Source: JBBPZK01 sp965219175
Lineage (GTDB): Bacteria; Actinomycetota; Rubrobacteria; Rubrobacterales; Rubrobacteraceae
NCBI GenBank assembly: GCA_965219175.1
Contig: CBDCNI010000001.1
Location: forward strand, 620,001-684,000
DNA length: 64,000 bases
Reading direction: 5' to 3'
In this document: one piece after another, positions 8,083 to 16,941 of the stretch
How the letters are laid out: each line of letters starts with the position of its first letter
How positions within the stretch are numbered: position 1 is the stretch's first letter
Position numbers and translations under genes: made by a program
The notes under the pieces: generated by a model
The model's input: the letters and a program-made list of their open reading frames with translations, nothing else
Database searches by the model: none
What the model was told of the DNA's origin: nothing

Positions 8083-9489
8083 TCACCCCAGGATAACCGG
8101 CAGCATCACGCCCAATCCCAGCACGAAGAGCCACAGGGCGGGAGCGGCAGTGCCTACGGGACGCTTCCGGCGGTTCTCACGCTCGGCGAGGTGTGGGTCC
8201 AGCCTCAACCAGTCGTTGTGACGGCGTTCGAGTAACAAGAAAGCGCCGGCGGTCGCGGCACCATAGATCAGGTGTCCGATCAGGAACGGCAGGAGGGCGC
8301 CTGCTGCTTGGGCCGTCCAGACGAACGAGTCGCCGAGCAGTATCGGCATCAGGGTCAACGGGCCGATAAACCACCAGGCCAGCCCGTACAGTAAGCCCCA
8401 CGCGATGCCCGAGCCGGCGTCGGGAGCTTCATCACGGAACAACAAGCCGTAGCTCATTCCGATCAAGGTGCTGATCCCCATGTGCACGACGAAGCCGAGC
8501 ACCACCGACGAGCTTCCCATCATCCCGGCGACGTTGGGCAGCACGCCGGTGGCGAGTAGTATCAAACTGAACAGAAGGCCGCCTGCCAGGCTGGCCGCCG
8601 CTCCCCAGCCTAAAGAGTGGAGCGTGCGGACGCCGGGTCCTTCGGATTTGCGGTTGATGGGATCCGAGTCGTAAAAGAAGCCAACCCACAGGCGGTCCAG
8701 CGCCGCGTAGACCAGACCTACCAGCAGACCGTAGATCACATGTCCCACCAGCGAGCCGAACAGCTCGCTACCGTGCTCGAAAGACCAGTCCGGCGTAGAG
8801 CCTCCCAAGACTGGCAAAAGCGTAAGAGGCCCGAGAAACCACCAGAAGATACCGTAGCCCAGACCCCAGCCCAGGCTGGATCCTAGCCCGCGCACATCGC
8901 GCTGGAACAATACACCGAAGCTTGCGCCGATAGAGACAGCGATCGCGAAGTGCAGCCCGATACCTACCATAGGAGAGTCGGAGTTGACGAGACCCGCGAT
9001 GAGCGGGAAGAACCCAACCTGCGCCATCCACTGTCCGAAAGCCCATCCACCAACCACGCCCGCCGCCCCGCCGACCACCAACGCCCGCGTCAGGCTGAAA
9101 GGCGTTCGTCCAGGTTGCGTGCGCCAGCCACTAACAATTCCAAGCGTCAGTCCCAATGGCAGACCAAAGAAGAGCAGGTACGCTACCAATTCAGGGAACT
9201 GGGCGCGGGCCGTTTCGAGCATGCCCATCGCCGGGGCGCCCTCTATCAACGGGAACAACCCCGCCGGTCCGGCCAGCCACAGCAGCAGCGCGTAGCCCAG
9301 GCCCCAGAGCAACCCCGCCCCAGGTCCGGTAGCACGATGCGAGACCAGCAGCGCGAACAGCAGACCATACAGTCCGCCGAGCGCCACGCCGGTCACGGGC
9401 GAGCCCATTCCCGTCGCCCAGATCGCGGTCCCGCCCAGAACGCCGATGACGAGGCCGGAGACTATCGCCGTGGTACGCGAAGAGTCCAT
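8083..9489 (-). CDS. Polytopic membrane protein with three internal repeats
   Basis: 468 residues, almost wholly hydrophobic, about 12 membrane segments. The sequence is a triplication: a unit of roughly 140 residues recurs, each with a glycine-rich first helix, a helix carrying YGLLFALLV / FGVLFQRDV / YGLLFRDEA, then GWGLGY or WGLLYG followed by WWFLGPLTLLPVL / WWFIGPLTLMPIL. No enzyme motif is evident. It starts one base after the stop of the NDH-2 gene and was probably co-transcribed with it, so a role in or near the respiratory membrane is possible but not shown. Function unknown. Confidence 0.8.
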   Translation of the reverse strand: MDSSRTTAIVSGLVIGVLGGTAIWATGMGSPVTGVALGGLYGLLFALLVSHRATGPGAGLLWGLGYALLLWLAGPAGLFPLIEGAPAMGMLETARAQFPELVAYLLFFGLPLGLTLGIVSGWRTQPGRTPFSLTRALVVGGAAGVVGGWAFGQWMAQVGFFPLIAGLVNSDSPMVGIGLHFAIAVSIGASFGVLFQRDVRGLGSSLGWGLGYGIFWWFLGPLTLLPVLGGSTPDWSFEHGSELFGSLVGHVIYGLLVGLVYAALDRLWVGFFYDSDPINRKSEGPGVRTLHSLGWGAAASLAGGLLFSLILLATGVLPNVAGMMGSSSVVLGFVVHMGISTLIGMSYGLLFRDEAPDAGSGIAWGLLYGLAWWFIGPLTLMPILLGDSFVWTAQAAGALLPFLIGHLIYGAATAGAFLLLERRHNDWLRLDPHLAERENRRKRPVGTAAPALWLFVLGLGVMLPVILG

Positions 9490-9490
9490 T

Positions 9491-11200
9491 TCAGTCGACC
9501 TCTATCGTCTGCACTATATCGCGGGGGAAGAATAGCTCGATGTTCCAGTCGACGAACACACGCACTTTACGCTCTAGACCCGGTAGCTTGGACAGGTAGA
9601 CGGCGCGCCACAGCATCCAGGCGAGAAGGCCGGAGAATCGCACCCCTTTTATCTCCGCGCACGCCGTATGGTGGCCCACGACGCACAGAGTCCCCAGCCC
9701 ATCGAAGTGGAAAGGCTTGGGCCGCTTTCCTGTCACGCCGGCATGTATGTTGTACGCCAGCGCATAGGCCTCGCGCAGCGCGAACTGGGCCGTCGGTGGG
9801 CATTGTTCGCCGGTTTTGGCGTCTGTCACGGCGGCGCAGTCGCCCACGGCCCACAGCCCTTCGTGGTCCGGCACGGACAGGTTCTCGTCCACCACCACCG
9901 CGCCGCGCTTGTCGCGCTCGACCGGCAGGTCTCCGAGCAACGGGTTCGGCTGCGTCCCGGCCGTCCAGACCAGCGTCTCGGTGGGGATCTCCTCTTCGGA
10001 ATCGAGCGTGACCACGCCCGGCCGGGCATCCGCGACGCGGGTTTCCAGCTTGAAGGTTACGCCCCGCGCCTTCATGCGTTCGAGTGCGTAGTCGGCCAGA
10101 GCTTCGCCAAGCTCCGGCAGGATGCGGTCTCGTGAATGGAGCACCATCACCCGTACTTCCTCTTCCGGCACGTTTGGGTACTCGGCCAGCATGCCGTGAA
10201 CAAAGTCGTTTAGTCCACCGGCCAGCTCCGCGCCCGCGAAGCCGCCGCCGGCCACCACGAAGGTCAGGAGAGGACGCCGGATCTCCGGATCCGGTTCGCG
10301 GTCGGCGCGCTCGAATATGTCAATTACGTGGTTGCGAATGCGGATCGCATCCGTTAGCGTTTTGAAGTCAAACGCCTCCTTCTTCAAGCGTTCCTGGCCG
10401 TGGTAGTTAGAGACAGCACCCAAAGCCAGCACGAGATGGTCATACGTTAGTTCTTCGCCTCCGGACGAACCGGCATGCGGCTCTAACAGCACTTTGCGTC
10501 GCTCGACGTCGATCCCGGTCACCCGACCGCGCAACACGTCGGTACGGTGCAGGCTCGTGCGCAGCGGGCTGCTGATGTGCGTGGGCTCCAGGCTACTCGC
10601 GGCCACTTCCGGTAGCATTGGCGTAAAAAGTAGCGCGTTGGTCTCGCTCACCAGCGTGATCTCCACCGATGGATCGGCGCCGAACTTCTTCTCCAGGCGC
10701 TCGGCGGTCGCCATACCCGCGAAGCCGCCGCCCAGTATCACGACGCGCGTCTTTATGTCGCGCTCGTGTAGAGGTGGCGCAGGCTCCGGTCCCAACCACA
10801 GAATGGCTAGATCCTCTAGTGCCTGCACCAAAAGTCCGAGGGCCGCGCCATAGAGGACCCAGCCAACCAACGCCGGAAACAGCGCCAGCATTCCATCGGC
10901 CGTCCACTGCGGCTGCCGGCCCGCCAAAAGCGGCAGTCCGATCACGCTGATCCCCGTCCAGAGCGGCACACCCAGCGCCGCGGCGGTCATGATGTTGTCG
11001 AGATACGCTCGTGGCGCCGGACGAAAAGACAGCGCGTAGCAGGCGCCCACCACGATACCCAGGAATAGCCCCTGGAGACCGTCGCCCTGCGTCGCCGTAA
11101 GCACCACGCTGCCCACCCCTCCGGCCAACATCCCGATCGCCCCACGTCGCACGTACTTGTTCACGACAGCCCATCCTTCCTGGATACCAAGGGCACGCAT
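9491..11200 (-). CDS. Type II NADH dehydrogenase fused to an N-terminal membrane domain
   Basis: 569-residue flavoprotein. Residues 1-145 contain about four hydrophobic helices. The FAD-binding Rossmann fold begins at TRVVILGGGFAG (about residue 157) and the NAD-binding fold has FVVAGGGFAGAELAGGL near residue 315. A third FAD contact, GLWAVGDCAAV, comes near residue 440. NDH-2 enzymes oxidise NADH and reduce quinone without pumping protons. Here the membrane domain would anchor what is usually a peripheral protein. The ATG at about 11200 lies close to where transcription would start from the repeat-containing promoter at 11222-11265; a GTG 12 codons on is an alternative start. Confidence 0.88.
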   Translation of the reverse strand: MRALGIQEGWAVVNKYVRRGAIGMLAGGVGSVVLTATQGDGLQGLFLGIVVGACYALSFRPAPRAYLDNIMTAAALGVPLWTGISVIGLPLLAGRQPQWTADGMLALFPALVGWVLYGAALGLLVQALEDLAILWLGPEPAPPLHERDIKTRVVILGGGFAGMATAERLEKKFGADPSVEITLVSETNALLFTPMLPEVAASSLEPTHISSPLRTSLHRTDVLRGRVTGIDVERRKVLLEPHAGSSGGEELTYDHLVLALGAVSNYHGQERLKKEAFDFKTLTDAIRIRNHVIDIFERADREPDPEIRRPLLTFVVAGGGFAGAELAGGLNDFVHGMLAEYPNVPEEEVRVMVLHSRDRILPELGEALADYALERMKARGVTFKLETRVADARPGVVTLDSEEEIPTETLVWTAGTQPNPLLGDLPVERDKRGAVVVDENLSVPDHEGLWAVGDCAAVTDAKTGEQCPPTAQFALREAYALAYNIHAGVTGKRPKPFHFDGLGTLCVVGHHTACAEIKGVRFSGLLAWMLWRAVYLSKLPGLERKVRVFVDWNIELFFPRDIVQTIEVD

Positions 11201-11205
11201 GCTCT

Positions 11206-11265
11206 AGTATGGTTCCCACACATTACGGAAAACTTACACGCTGCTTACGGAACTCTTACGATCCG
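11206..11265 (-). promoter_or_regulatory. Second four-copy 11-bp repeat box with promoter
   Basis: ATTACGGA, CTTACACG, CTTACGGA and CTTACGAT begin at 11222, 11233, 11244 and 11255, exactly 11 bp apart, the same pattern as at 4493-4536. Read leftward, CATACT at about 11211-11206 can serve as a -10, which places the start of transcription at or next to the NDH-2 ATG (a possibly leaderless mRNA). The box also lies about 100 bp upstream of the rightward SRAP gene. Confidence 0.55.
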
Positions 11266-11363
11266 CTGCCTCCTGAATTCATACTCATACCTGGGGTGGG
11301 AGATGTATATCTTCCAGGTAGAATCTTCTATAGAAGGTTATCGTTTGGAGAGAGGTGAGAAGT

Positions 11364-12029
11364 ATGTGTGGCAGGTACACGCTCGCGACCCCCGTCGAGA
11401 GGTTGGCGGAGGCGTTCGGTGTTTGGGGAGATTTGCCGGAGCTTTCGTTGGGCTACAACATCGCGCCGACCCAGGAAGTTGCGGCGGTGTTAGTGGATAG
11501 CGGGGAGCGCCGGTTGGAGAGGTTGAGGTGGGGTTTGATCCCTTCCTGGGCCAAAGACCCAGGAGTTGGCGCCCGCATGATCAACGCCCGCAGCGAGACC
11601 GTTCCCGAAAAGCCATCCTTCCGGAGCGCCTTCCGCAAGCGCCGCTGCCTGATACCCGCCGACGGCTTCTACGAGTGGCAGAAGACAAACAACGGAAAGC
11701 AGCCCTTCTACACCAGGATGTGCAACGGCGCCCCCTTCGCCTTCGCCGGGCTCTGGGAGAGCTGGCGCGAGAACGACGAGCCAGAAGTCCGCACCTGCAC
11801 CATCCTGACCACCGAACCGAACGAACTCCTCGCCCCGGTGCACAACCGGATGCCCGTCATCCTCCATCCCGACTCCTACGACACGTGGCTCACCCCCGAT
11901 GCCGGAGAAGACACCCTGACGGAACTATTCGAGCCGTATCCGAGCGAAGCGATGGAAACGTACCCCGTCAGCCGCTTAGTCAACAGCCCCTCAAACGACG
12001 ACGAACGCTGCATAGAACCCGCCGCGTAG
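11364..12029 (+). CDS. SRAP-domain protein (YedK/HMCES family)
   Basis: 221 residues starting MCGRYT. In this family Cys2 becomes the free N-terminus after Met removal and forms a thiazolidine crosslink with abasic sites in single-stranded DNA. Other family patterns are present: YNIAPTQ near residue 35, LRWGLIPSW, INARSETVPEKPSFR, RCLIPADGFYEW (with the catalytic Glu) and LTTEPNELLAPVHNRMPVIL with the conserved His. A purine-rich ribosome site (GGAGAGAGGTGAG) supports the ATG at 11364 rather than an upstream GTG. The length is normal. It borders the CRISPR array but there is no sign that it belongs to it. Confidence 0.95.
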   Translation: MCGRYTLATPVERLAEAFGVWGDLPELSLGYNIAPTQEVAAVLVDSGERRLERLRWGLIPSWAKDPGVGARMINARSETVPEKPSFRSAFRKRRCLIPADGFYEWQKTNNGKQPFYTRMCNGAPFAFAGLWESWRENDEPEVRTCTILTTEPNELLAPVHNRMPVILHPDSYDTWLTPDAGEDTLTELFEPYPSEAMETYPVSRLVNSPSNDDERCIEPAA

Positions 12030-12082
12030 TAGCTCGATCCAAAAAACTCACCGCCCATCCCAACCTCTTTGTGGAAAGGGGG

Positions 12083-12909
12083 CTTTCAGTTCCCTATCTA
12101 ACGGGAGTGGGTCTGCAACGTGATACTGACGGACCCGGCTCTCACTTATCACTGCTCTTTCAGTTCCCTATCTAACGGGAGTGGGTCTGCAACGTCTGGA
12201 AACCAGCCTTGCTAATTGCCCAGGTGTGTTCCTTTCAGTTCCCTATCTAACGGGAGTGGGTCTGCAACAGTCTTTCTATTGGTTTTGAGGGTAGCAATAC
12301 CCTCTCTTTCAGTTCCCTATCTAACGGGAGTGGGTCTGCAACCAGCCGACCAGCTTCGGGTCATGGAAGCCGAGAGGCCTTTCAGTTCCCTATCTAACGG
12401 GAGTGGGTCTGCAACGAGGTTTTCTTTTCTTGGATGAATTGCAAAGTCGTGTCTTTCAGTTCCCTATCTAACGGGAGTGGGTCTGCAACTTGCATTCTCG
12501 GAGAGGAGGGCCACAGCACTACAGACTTTCAGTTCCCTATCTAACGGGAGTGGGTCTGCAACCTTGATAATCACTGGTATACTGCCCCCTAAGTCGGCCT
12601 TTCAGTTCCCTATCTAACGGGAGTGGGTCTGCAACGTTTGCTTTCTTTTTCTCTGAAATCGCTATTTAGCTTTCAGTTCCCTATCTAACGGGAGTGGGTC
12701 TGCAACCATGCGGACTCCAGGAGGGAAGATTCAGAGACTATGACTTTCAGTTCCCTATCTAACGGGAGTGGGTCTGCAACGTCAAGATCGTCGCGCCATA
12801 TCAAGACGGCTACTTTCTTTCAGTTCCCTATCTAACGGGAGTGGGTCTGCAACCTGGCGAGTTTCCTCCTGACTTTCAGTTCCCTATCTAACGGGAGTGG
12901 GTCTGCAAC
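12083..12909 (-). CRISPR. CRISPR array, 12 repeats of 37 bp and 11 spacers
   Basis: Twelve identical 37-bp repeats start at 12083, 12157, 12232, 12306, 12379, 12453, 12526, 12599, 12670, 12744, 12817 and 12873. Read on the minus strand the repeat begins GTTGCAGACC, has the hairpin arms CCCGTTAGATAGGG, and ends ACTGAAAG, a normal 8-nt crRNA 5' handle. I therefore assign leftward transcription, with the leader on the right. Spacers are 34-38 bp, except the leader-proximal one (12854-12872), which is only 19 bp. Several spacers (for example 12416-12452 and 12636-12669) are much more AT-rich than the host. No spacer matches elsewhere in this window by eye. Confidence 0.98.
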
Positions 12910-13194
12910 CCGACCTTGTGTGAGCTTGTTCTTTGTATTTTGCGCCGGTGAGTCGGCGGTTTTCAAGGTTCAGACGCCCTGTCTCCAGGAGTTGATGGTT
13001 CACTGTCATGCTAACATGGACCTTGTTTTTGGGTGACGCTTCGCAAGCGGGCATCTTGCACGTTTTTCCTGCGGGTTTGCGAAGGATAGATTTGTTGGAG
13101 TTTGCGGGGAGATCTTGGTCCCGGTTGTGCTGAGGCTTAGGTCCGTCGGGATATTTGCAACTCTTTGATACGCGGGTTTGCGAAAAAGGAGCGG
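12910..13194 (-). promoter_or_regulatory. CRISPR leader with array promoter
   Basis: Lies between the last repeat and the WYL gene. On the minus strand a TTGAAA element (12966-12961) is followed after 18 bp by CAAAAT (12942-12937), predicting transcription to start about 20 bp before the first repeat. No gene is convincing here. The right end also holds the start region of the rightward WYL gene, with AAGGAG at about 13185. Confidence 0.6.
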
Positions 13195-14112
13195 ATGATG
13201 GGGGATAGGACGGAGGCTGTTCGGGGAGTTTTGATACTCCTGAAAACACTCTCCGTGAGGCCTTCTTCGGAGGCCCAATTGATGGAAGCTCTGATAGATG
13301 GTGAGATACGGCGCGACGGGCGGACTTTGCGGCGTTGGATCTCCGCCCTCCGCGAAGAGGGATTCGACGTCCAACGCAAGCACGGCAGATACGAACTCCT
13401 CCGGTCTCCCGTCCGCCTGGACTTCGACGGCTACGAAGCCCTGGCCGCCCTAAGCGCCCTGGAATCCCTGGCCGCTAGAGAACCAGTCTACGGTGAACAC
13501 TTCGCCTCCGCCGCCACCAAACTCCGCGACGCCCTGCCGCAAAAGTCCCTGAAGTTCGCCGACGCCGGACGTCTGGAGTTCGACCTGGATTTCGCCAGCG
13601 ACCCTCCCGAGAGCCCGGAGGTCATGGAAACCCTACGACGCGCCACTCACCGCCACCAACGCCTGGATATCCTCTACTACAGCCTCAACTCGGACTCCCT
13701 ACGACACCGAACCGTCGAACCTATACGTGTCTCTTACGTCCAACGCGCCCACCGTCTCTTTGCCTATGAACCCGAGGAGAACAGTATCCGGGAGTTTCGT
13801 GTCAATCGGATCAAATCGGCGAAAATCCTCCCAGATAAGTTCGCCCCCGAGACCCACATCCAATCCTTGGAGACCGTCGAGATACGACTGAACAGAAACG
13901 CCTTCGTTGCTTATGGCAACTCCCTTGTGCCTGACGCCCGGATCGAACCAACTCCCGAAGGCGGAGCGGTGCTTGCCGGAACCACGCCATCCACCTTCTG
14001 GACGGTTCGGGACCTCGCCTCCCTCGGCCCCGATGTCGAAGTTCTCGGCGGCCCAACCCTCAAAAACGAATATCTCACCTTCTTCGAAGATTCTCTGAAA
14101 AAATACCGCTAA
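13195..14112 (+). CDS. WYL-domain transcriptional regulator of the CRISPR locus
   Basis: About 305 residues. The N-terminal helix-turn-helix region (about 1-75; RRDGRTLRRWISALREEGFDVQRKHGRYEL) is followed by a linker and a WYL-type ligand-binding domain around residues 150-220 (HQRLDILYYSLNSDSLRHRTVEPIRVSYVQRAHRLFAYEPEENSIREFRVNRI, shown here only as a position range of that motif). WYL regulators often sit in CRISPR-Cas and other defence loci as repressors or activators; their ligands are usually unknown. The AAGGAG site precedes two candidate ATGs, 13195 and 13198. The gene precedes cas1 on the same strand with a 79-bp gap. Confidence 0.9.
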   Translation: MMGDRTEAVRGVLILLKTLSVRPSSEAQLMEALIDGEIRRDGRTLRRWISALREEGFDVQRKHGRYELLRSPVRLDFDGYEALAALSALESLAAREPVYGEHFASAATKLRDALPQKSLKFADAGRLEFDLDFASDPPESPEVMETLRRATHRHQRLDILYYSLNSDSLRHRTVEPIRVSYVQRAHRLFAYEPEENSIREFRVNRIKSAKILPDKFAPETHIQSLETVEIRLNRNAFVAYGNSLVPDARIEPTPEGGAVLAGTTPSTFWTVRDLASLGPDVEVLGGPTLKNEYLTFFEDSLKKYR

Positions 14113-14191
14113 ACTCCCGGATTTCTTGTAAAAGACACTGAGTGTCCAAAGCGTCTGGAACAATTCCTCTCACGTACAGGCCACGAGAGTG

Positions 14192-15205
14192 ATGAGTGGA
14201 GTTATGGGCGAGGTGTTTGTCGAGGGTTTTGGAGTATCGGTCGGGAAGAAGAGTGAGCGGCTGGTGGTAAAGAGGAAGGGCGAGGTTATCTTCGAGCGGC
14301 CGTTTTTCGAGGTGGATCGAGTGACGGTCGCCACCGAGGGAGCCACGGTCTCGGCCTCCGCCGTGCATGAGTGTGTGAAGAACGGCATCCCCATCGAGTT
14401 CATCAGTTATTCTGGGGCTCCTTATGCGAGCCTGGTTTCGCCGCATCTCGGTGGGACGGTCAAGACGCGGCGGGCTCAGATCCTGGCTTACACCGACGGT
14501 CGGGGGCTCTTTCTCGCGCAGGCGTTCGCCGCCGGGAAGTTGAAGAGTTCGGCGAACAACCTCAAGTATTTCGCCAAGTACCGAAAGAGTGCGGACAGGA
14601 GCGTCTACGATTATCTCTACTCGCGGGTGGATCGCATCGAGGCGTTGGCGAAGCAGGTGGGGGAGATCGAGGGCGATTGCGTGGATGAAGCTCGCGGCGC
14701 TCTGCTGAACGTCGAGGGACGCGGGGCGGCGATGTACTGGGAAGGAGTTAGAAAGGTCGCGCCTGAGTTTCTGGGGCGTGAGGGGCGGGGGGCTACGGAC
14801 CTCGTCAACTCGCTGCTCAATTATGGGTATGGGATCCTTTACAATCGCGTCCTTTCGGCTGCTACGCGGGCCGGGCTCGACCCGTTCGCCGGGTTTGTTC
14901 ATACGGATCGGCCCGGCAAGCCTTCGCTGGTCCTAGACCTGATCGAGGAGTTCCGCGCTCCAATAGTGGACCGGGCAATAGTCGGCGCTCTCGGTACGGG
15001 CTTCAAGGTCGGGATGGACGACGAACGCCTCGACGAGAAGACCCGCAAGCTCGTTGCCGAACGGGTGCGCGACCGGCTCTCTACTAGGGTGACGCACCGG
15101 GGCCGCAAGCAGACCCTGGAGAACATTATGCACGCCCAGGCCCGTTCCGTCGCCAGCTTCGTGCGTGACGGCATACTCTACAAACCGTTCGTCGGGACCT
15201 GGTAG
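14192..15205 (+). CDS. cas1: CRISPR integrase Cas1
   Basis: About 337 residues, the usual Cas1 length. The N-terminal beta-sandwich (EVFVEGFGVSVGKKSERLVV) leads into the helical catalytic domain. Expected metal ligands are the Glu in LLNVEGRGAAMYW, the His in FAGFVHTDRPGKPSL and the Asp in VLDLIEEFR. NYGYGILYNRVL is the characteristic Cas1 core. Cas1 joins new spacers to the leader end of the array together with Cas2. Starts at GTG 14189 and ATG 14204 are also possible; the latter gives the more usual N-terminus. First gene of the adaptation module, with cas2 8 bp downstream. Confidence 0.97.
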   Translation: MSGVMGEVFVEGFGVSVGKKSERLVVKRKGEVIFERPFFEVDRVTVATEGATVSASAVHECVKNGIPIEFISYSGAPYASLVSPHLGGTVKTRRAQILAYTDGRGLFLAQAFAAGKLKSSANNLKYFAKYRKSADRSVYDYLYSRVDRIEALAKQVGEIEGDCVDEARGALLNVEGRGAAMYWEGVRKVAPEFLGREGRGATDLVNSLLNYGYGILYNRVLSAATRAGLDPFAGFVHTDRPGKPSLVLDLIEEFRAPIVDRAIVGALGTGFKVGMDDERLDEKTRKLVAERVRDRLSTRVTHRGRKQTLENIMHAQARSVASFVRDGILYKPFVGTW

Positions 15206-15212
15206 CCGCGTC

Positions 15213-15467
15213 ATGGGATACGTCATCCTCATCTACGATATCCCGGACGACAAGGTGCGGCACAGAGTCTCCGAGCGGTGTAAGGACTACGGGCTAGACC
15301 GGGTCCAGTATTCGGCGTTCGCCGGGGATATAGATCGGAACCGGCGTGAGGAGCTGATGCTGCGCCTGAAGAAGACCCTCGGGAAGAAAGCCGGAAACAT
15401 CCGGTTGCAGCCGGTATGTGCGAGGGACGTAATTCTGGCGCGGGAGATCTCCGTTGAGTCGGCCTGA
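15213..15467 (+). CDS. cas2: CRISPR adaptation protein Cas2
   Basis: 84 residues, ferredoxin-like fold. MGYVILIYDIPDDKVRHRVSE contains the conserved Asp after the first strand, and the C-terminal NIRLQPVCARDVI segment is the dimer-exchange region. It is the structural partner of Cas1 in spacer integration. The ATG at 15213 lies 8 bp after the cas1 stop. An in-frame start inside cas1 (15165) is rejected because it adds residues not seen in Cas2. The 3' end overlaps cas4 by 14 bases. Confidence 0.95.
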   Translation: MGYVILIYDIPDDKVRHRVSERCKDYGLDRVQYSAFAGDIDRNRREELMLRLKKTLGKKAGNIRLQPVCARDVILAREISVESA

Positions 15468-16044
15468 TCTCACGGTGACAGACGTCCGCCAGCATGTCTA
15501 TTGCCCGCGCATCCCCTACTACCAGTACACCATGCCACTCGAACGCCCGACCACCGCCAAAATGGACATCGGCAAGGAAGAGCACGACACCACCTCCGCC
15601 AAAGAAGCCCGCCGCACTCTCAAAGCCTACGGTATGACGGGTGGCGAACGTCGTTTCAGCGTGGACCTATTCTCGTCGGAACTCGGTCTGCGCGGCAAGA
15701 TAGACATGATGATCCTAACCCCCGAAGAGGCCATCCCAGTCGAGTACAAGATGGCCTCCGCCGTCGGCCTGCACCACAAGTACCAGCTAACCGCCTACGC
15801 CATCCTCGCCGAACACGCCCTCGAACGACCCGTAACCCGAGCCTTCGTCTACCTGACCCCCGCAAAGAAAGCACTCGAAATTCCCATCACGGCGGCCATG
15901 AGGGACCACGTCCACAAAACCCTCGCCGCCCTACGAGACTCCATCGACCACGAACGTCTCCCGCGCCCGACCCCACACCGCAAACGCTGCGTCGCCTGCG
16001 AGTACCGGCGTTTCTGCGGCGACGTGCTGACAGGAGCCCCGTAG
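15454..16044 (+). CDS. cas4: CRISPR adaptation nuclease Cas4
   Basis: 196 residues, RecB-like nuclease with an iron-sulfur cluster. The cluster ligands are Cys17 (HVYCPRI) and the C-terminal trio C179, C182, C188 (RCVACEYRRFCG). The PD-(D/E)XK active site is seen as GKIDMM and PVEYKM. Cas4 trims prespacers and selects PAM-containing ends for Cas1-Cas2. It begins with a TTG inside the end of cas2, a common layout in this locus. Confidence 0.95.
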   Translation: MSRPDLTVTDVRQHVYCPRIPYYQYTMPLERPTTAKMDIGKEEHDTTSAKEARRTLKAYGMTGGERRFSVDLFSSELGLRGKIDMMILTPEEAIPVEYKMASAVGLHHKYQLTAYAILAEHALERPVTRAFVYLTPAKKALEIPITAAMRDHVHKTLAALRDSIDHERLPRPTPHRKRCVACEYRRFCGDVLTGAP

Positions 16045-16910
16045 TGTTCATCCCGACCGCCGAAGAGCGAAAGCGTCTGTTGCGCGGCACCATCCCCCAG
16101 GCTCGAAAACTCGGGGTGGATGAGTCCCTGCGCGGCTGGAACTGGTCCGCGCCGCCGCTACTCGCCCCATACGAAGTCCCTCTCGGACTCACCGAAGTAG
16201 CCAACGCCTACTGCGCTACCGGTCGGGACGTATACGCCCGGCGGGTGCTAGGCGTTGTCCCGGAGCCGAACGAGCCCATGATCCAGGGTTCCATCCTCCA
16301 CCAAACACTCCGCGACTGGACCATCCACGCCAAAAAGACCCTCTACACCCACGGCCCGAAATCCCCCGAAGCCGCCATGCAAGAGATACGCGCCTACCCG
16401 CCCCCGGACCTCCCCGAAGCCCGCACCCTAACGGACTACGAGACCGGCGCGTTAGAGTTCCGGCTCCGCGAAGCCATGAGCCAGTTCCCTCGCATCGGCA
16501 CCGACGCCCTGGTCGTCCAGGTACTCCCGATCACCCTCGGGGCCATGCTCGACGGCGCGTTCCTCGGCCTCAGTCGCTGCCTCTCCACCGACCTCCTGAA
16601 CCTCGGCGAGCCTTGCATCCTCGACGTGATCTTCAACGACACCCGCCGCGACTTCCACCAGCGCACCCTCGCCGGATACGCCCTGGTCCTCGAAGCCGTC
16701 CACGAATTCCCCGTAGACGTAGGCGTAACCATCTACGCCACCATAAAAGAAGGACACCTCCGCATAGAGCGAGACTTCACCACCATCGGCGACGAACTAA
16801 GAATGGACTTCATAGAGACCCGCGACGAAAAACAACGCCTGGTAGCCGAAGATCAAGACCCCGGCCCCTGCGAAGGCTGCGAACAATGGTGCGCCAAAGG
16901 GGAAGTATAA
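16044..16910 (+). CDS. csa1: Cas4-like protein of the Csa1 family
   Basis: 288 residues. WNWSAPPLLAPYEVPLGLTE and VANAYCATGRDVYARRVLG (Cys near 57) followed by IQGSILHQTLRDW match Csa1, the second Cas4-like nuclease of archaeal type I-A adaptation operons. The C-terminus has C276, C279 and C283 (CEGCEQWCAKG), completing a four-Cys cluster. GAMLDGAFLGL and ILDVIF may supply the nuclease acids. The GTG start shares its first G with the cas4 TAG stop. Finding Csa1 together with type I-D effectors in a bacterium is unusual. The family call is by pattern; Cas4-2 would be an alternative name. Confidence 0.82.
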   Translation: MFIPTAEERKRLLRGTIPQARKLGVDESLRGWNWSAPPLLAPYEVPLGLTEVANAYCATGRDVYARRVLGVVPEPNEPMIQGSILHQTLRDWTIHAKKTLYTHGPKSPEAAMQEIRAYPPPDLPEARTLTDYETGALEFRLREAMSQFPRIGTDALVVQVLPITLGAMLDGAFLGLSRCLSTDLLNLGEPCILDVIFNDTRRDFHQRTLAGYALVLEAVHEFPVDVGVTIYATIKEGHLRIERDFTTIGDELRMDFIETRDEKQRLVAEDQDPGPCEGCEQWCAKGEV

Positions 16911-16941
16911 TGACCACAAACGATATACGAAAGGCATCACT

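Noticed and set aside
12083..12872. Self-targeting by the main-array spacers
   Set aside because: No spacer was seen to match another place in the window on reading; a genome-wide search was not possible.
12083..12909. Short reading frames inside the CRISPR array, including repeated peptide FSSLSNGSG
   Set aside because: They are translations of the repeat itself.
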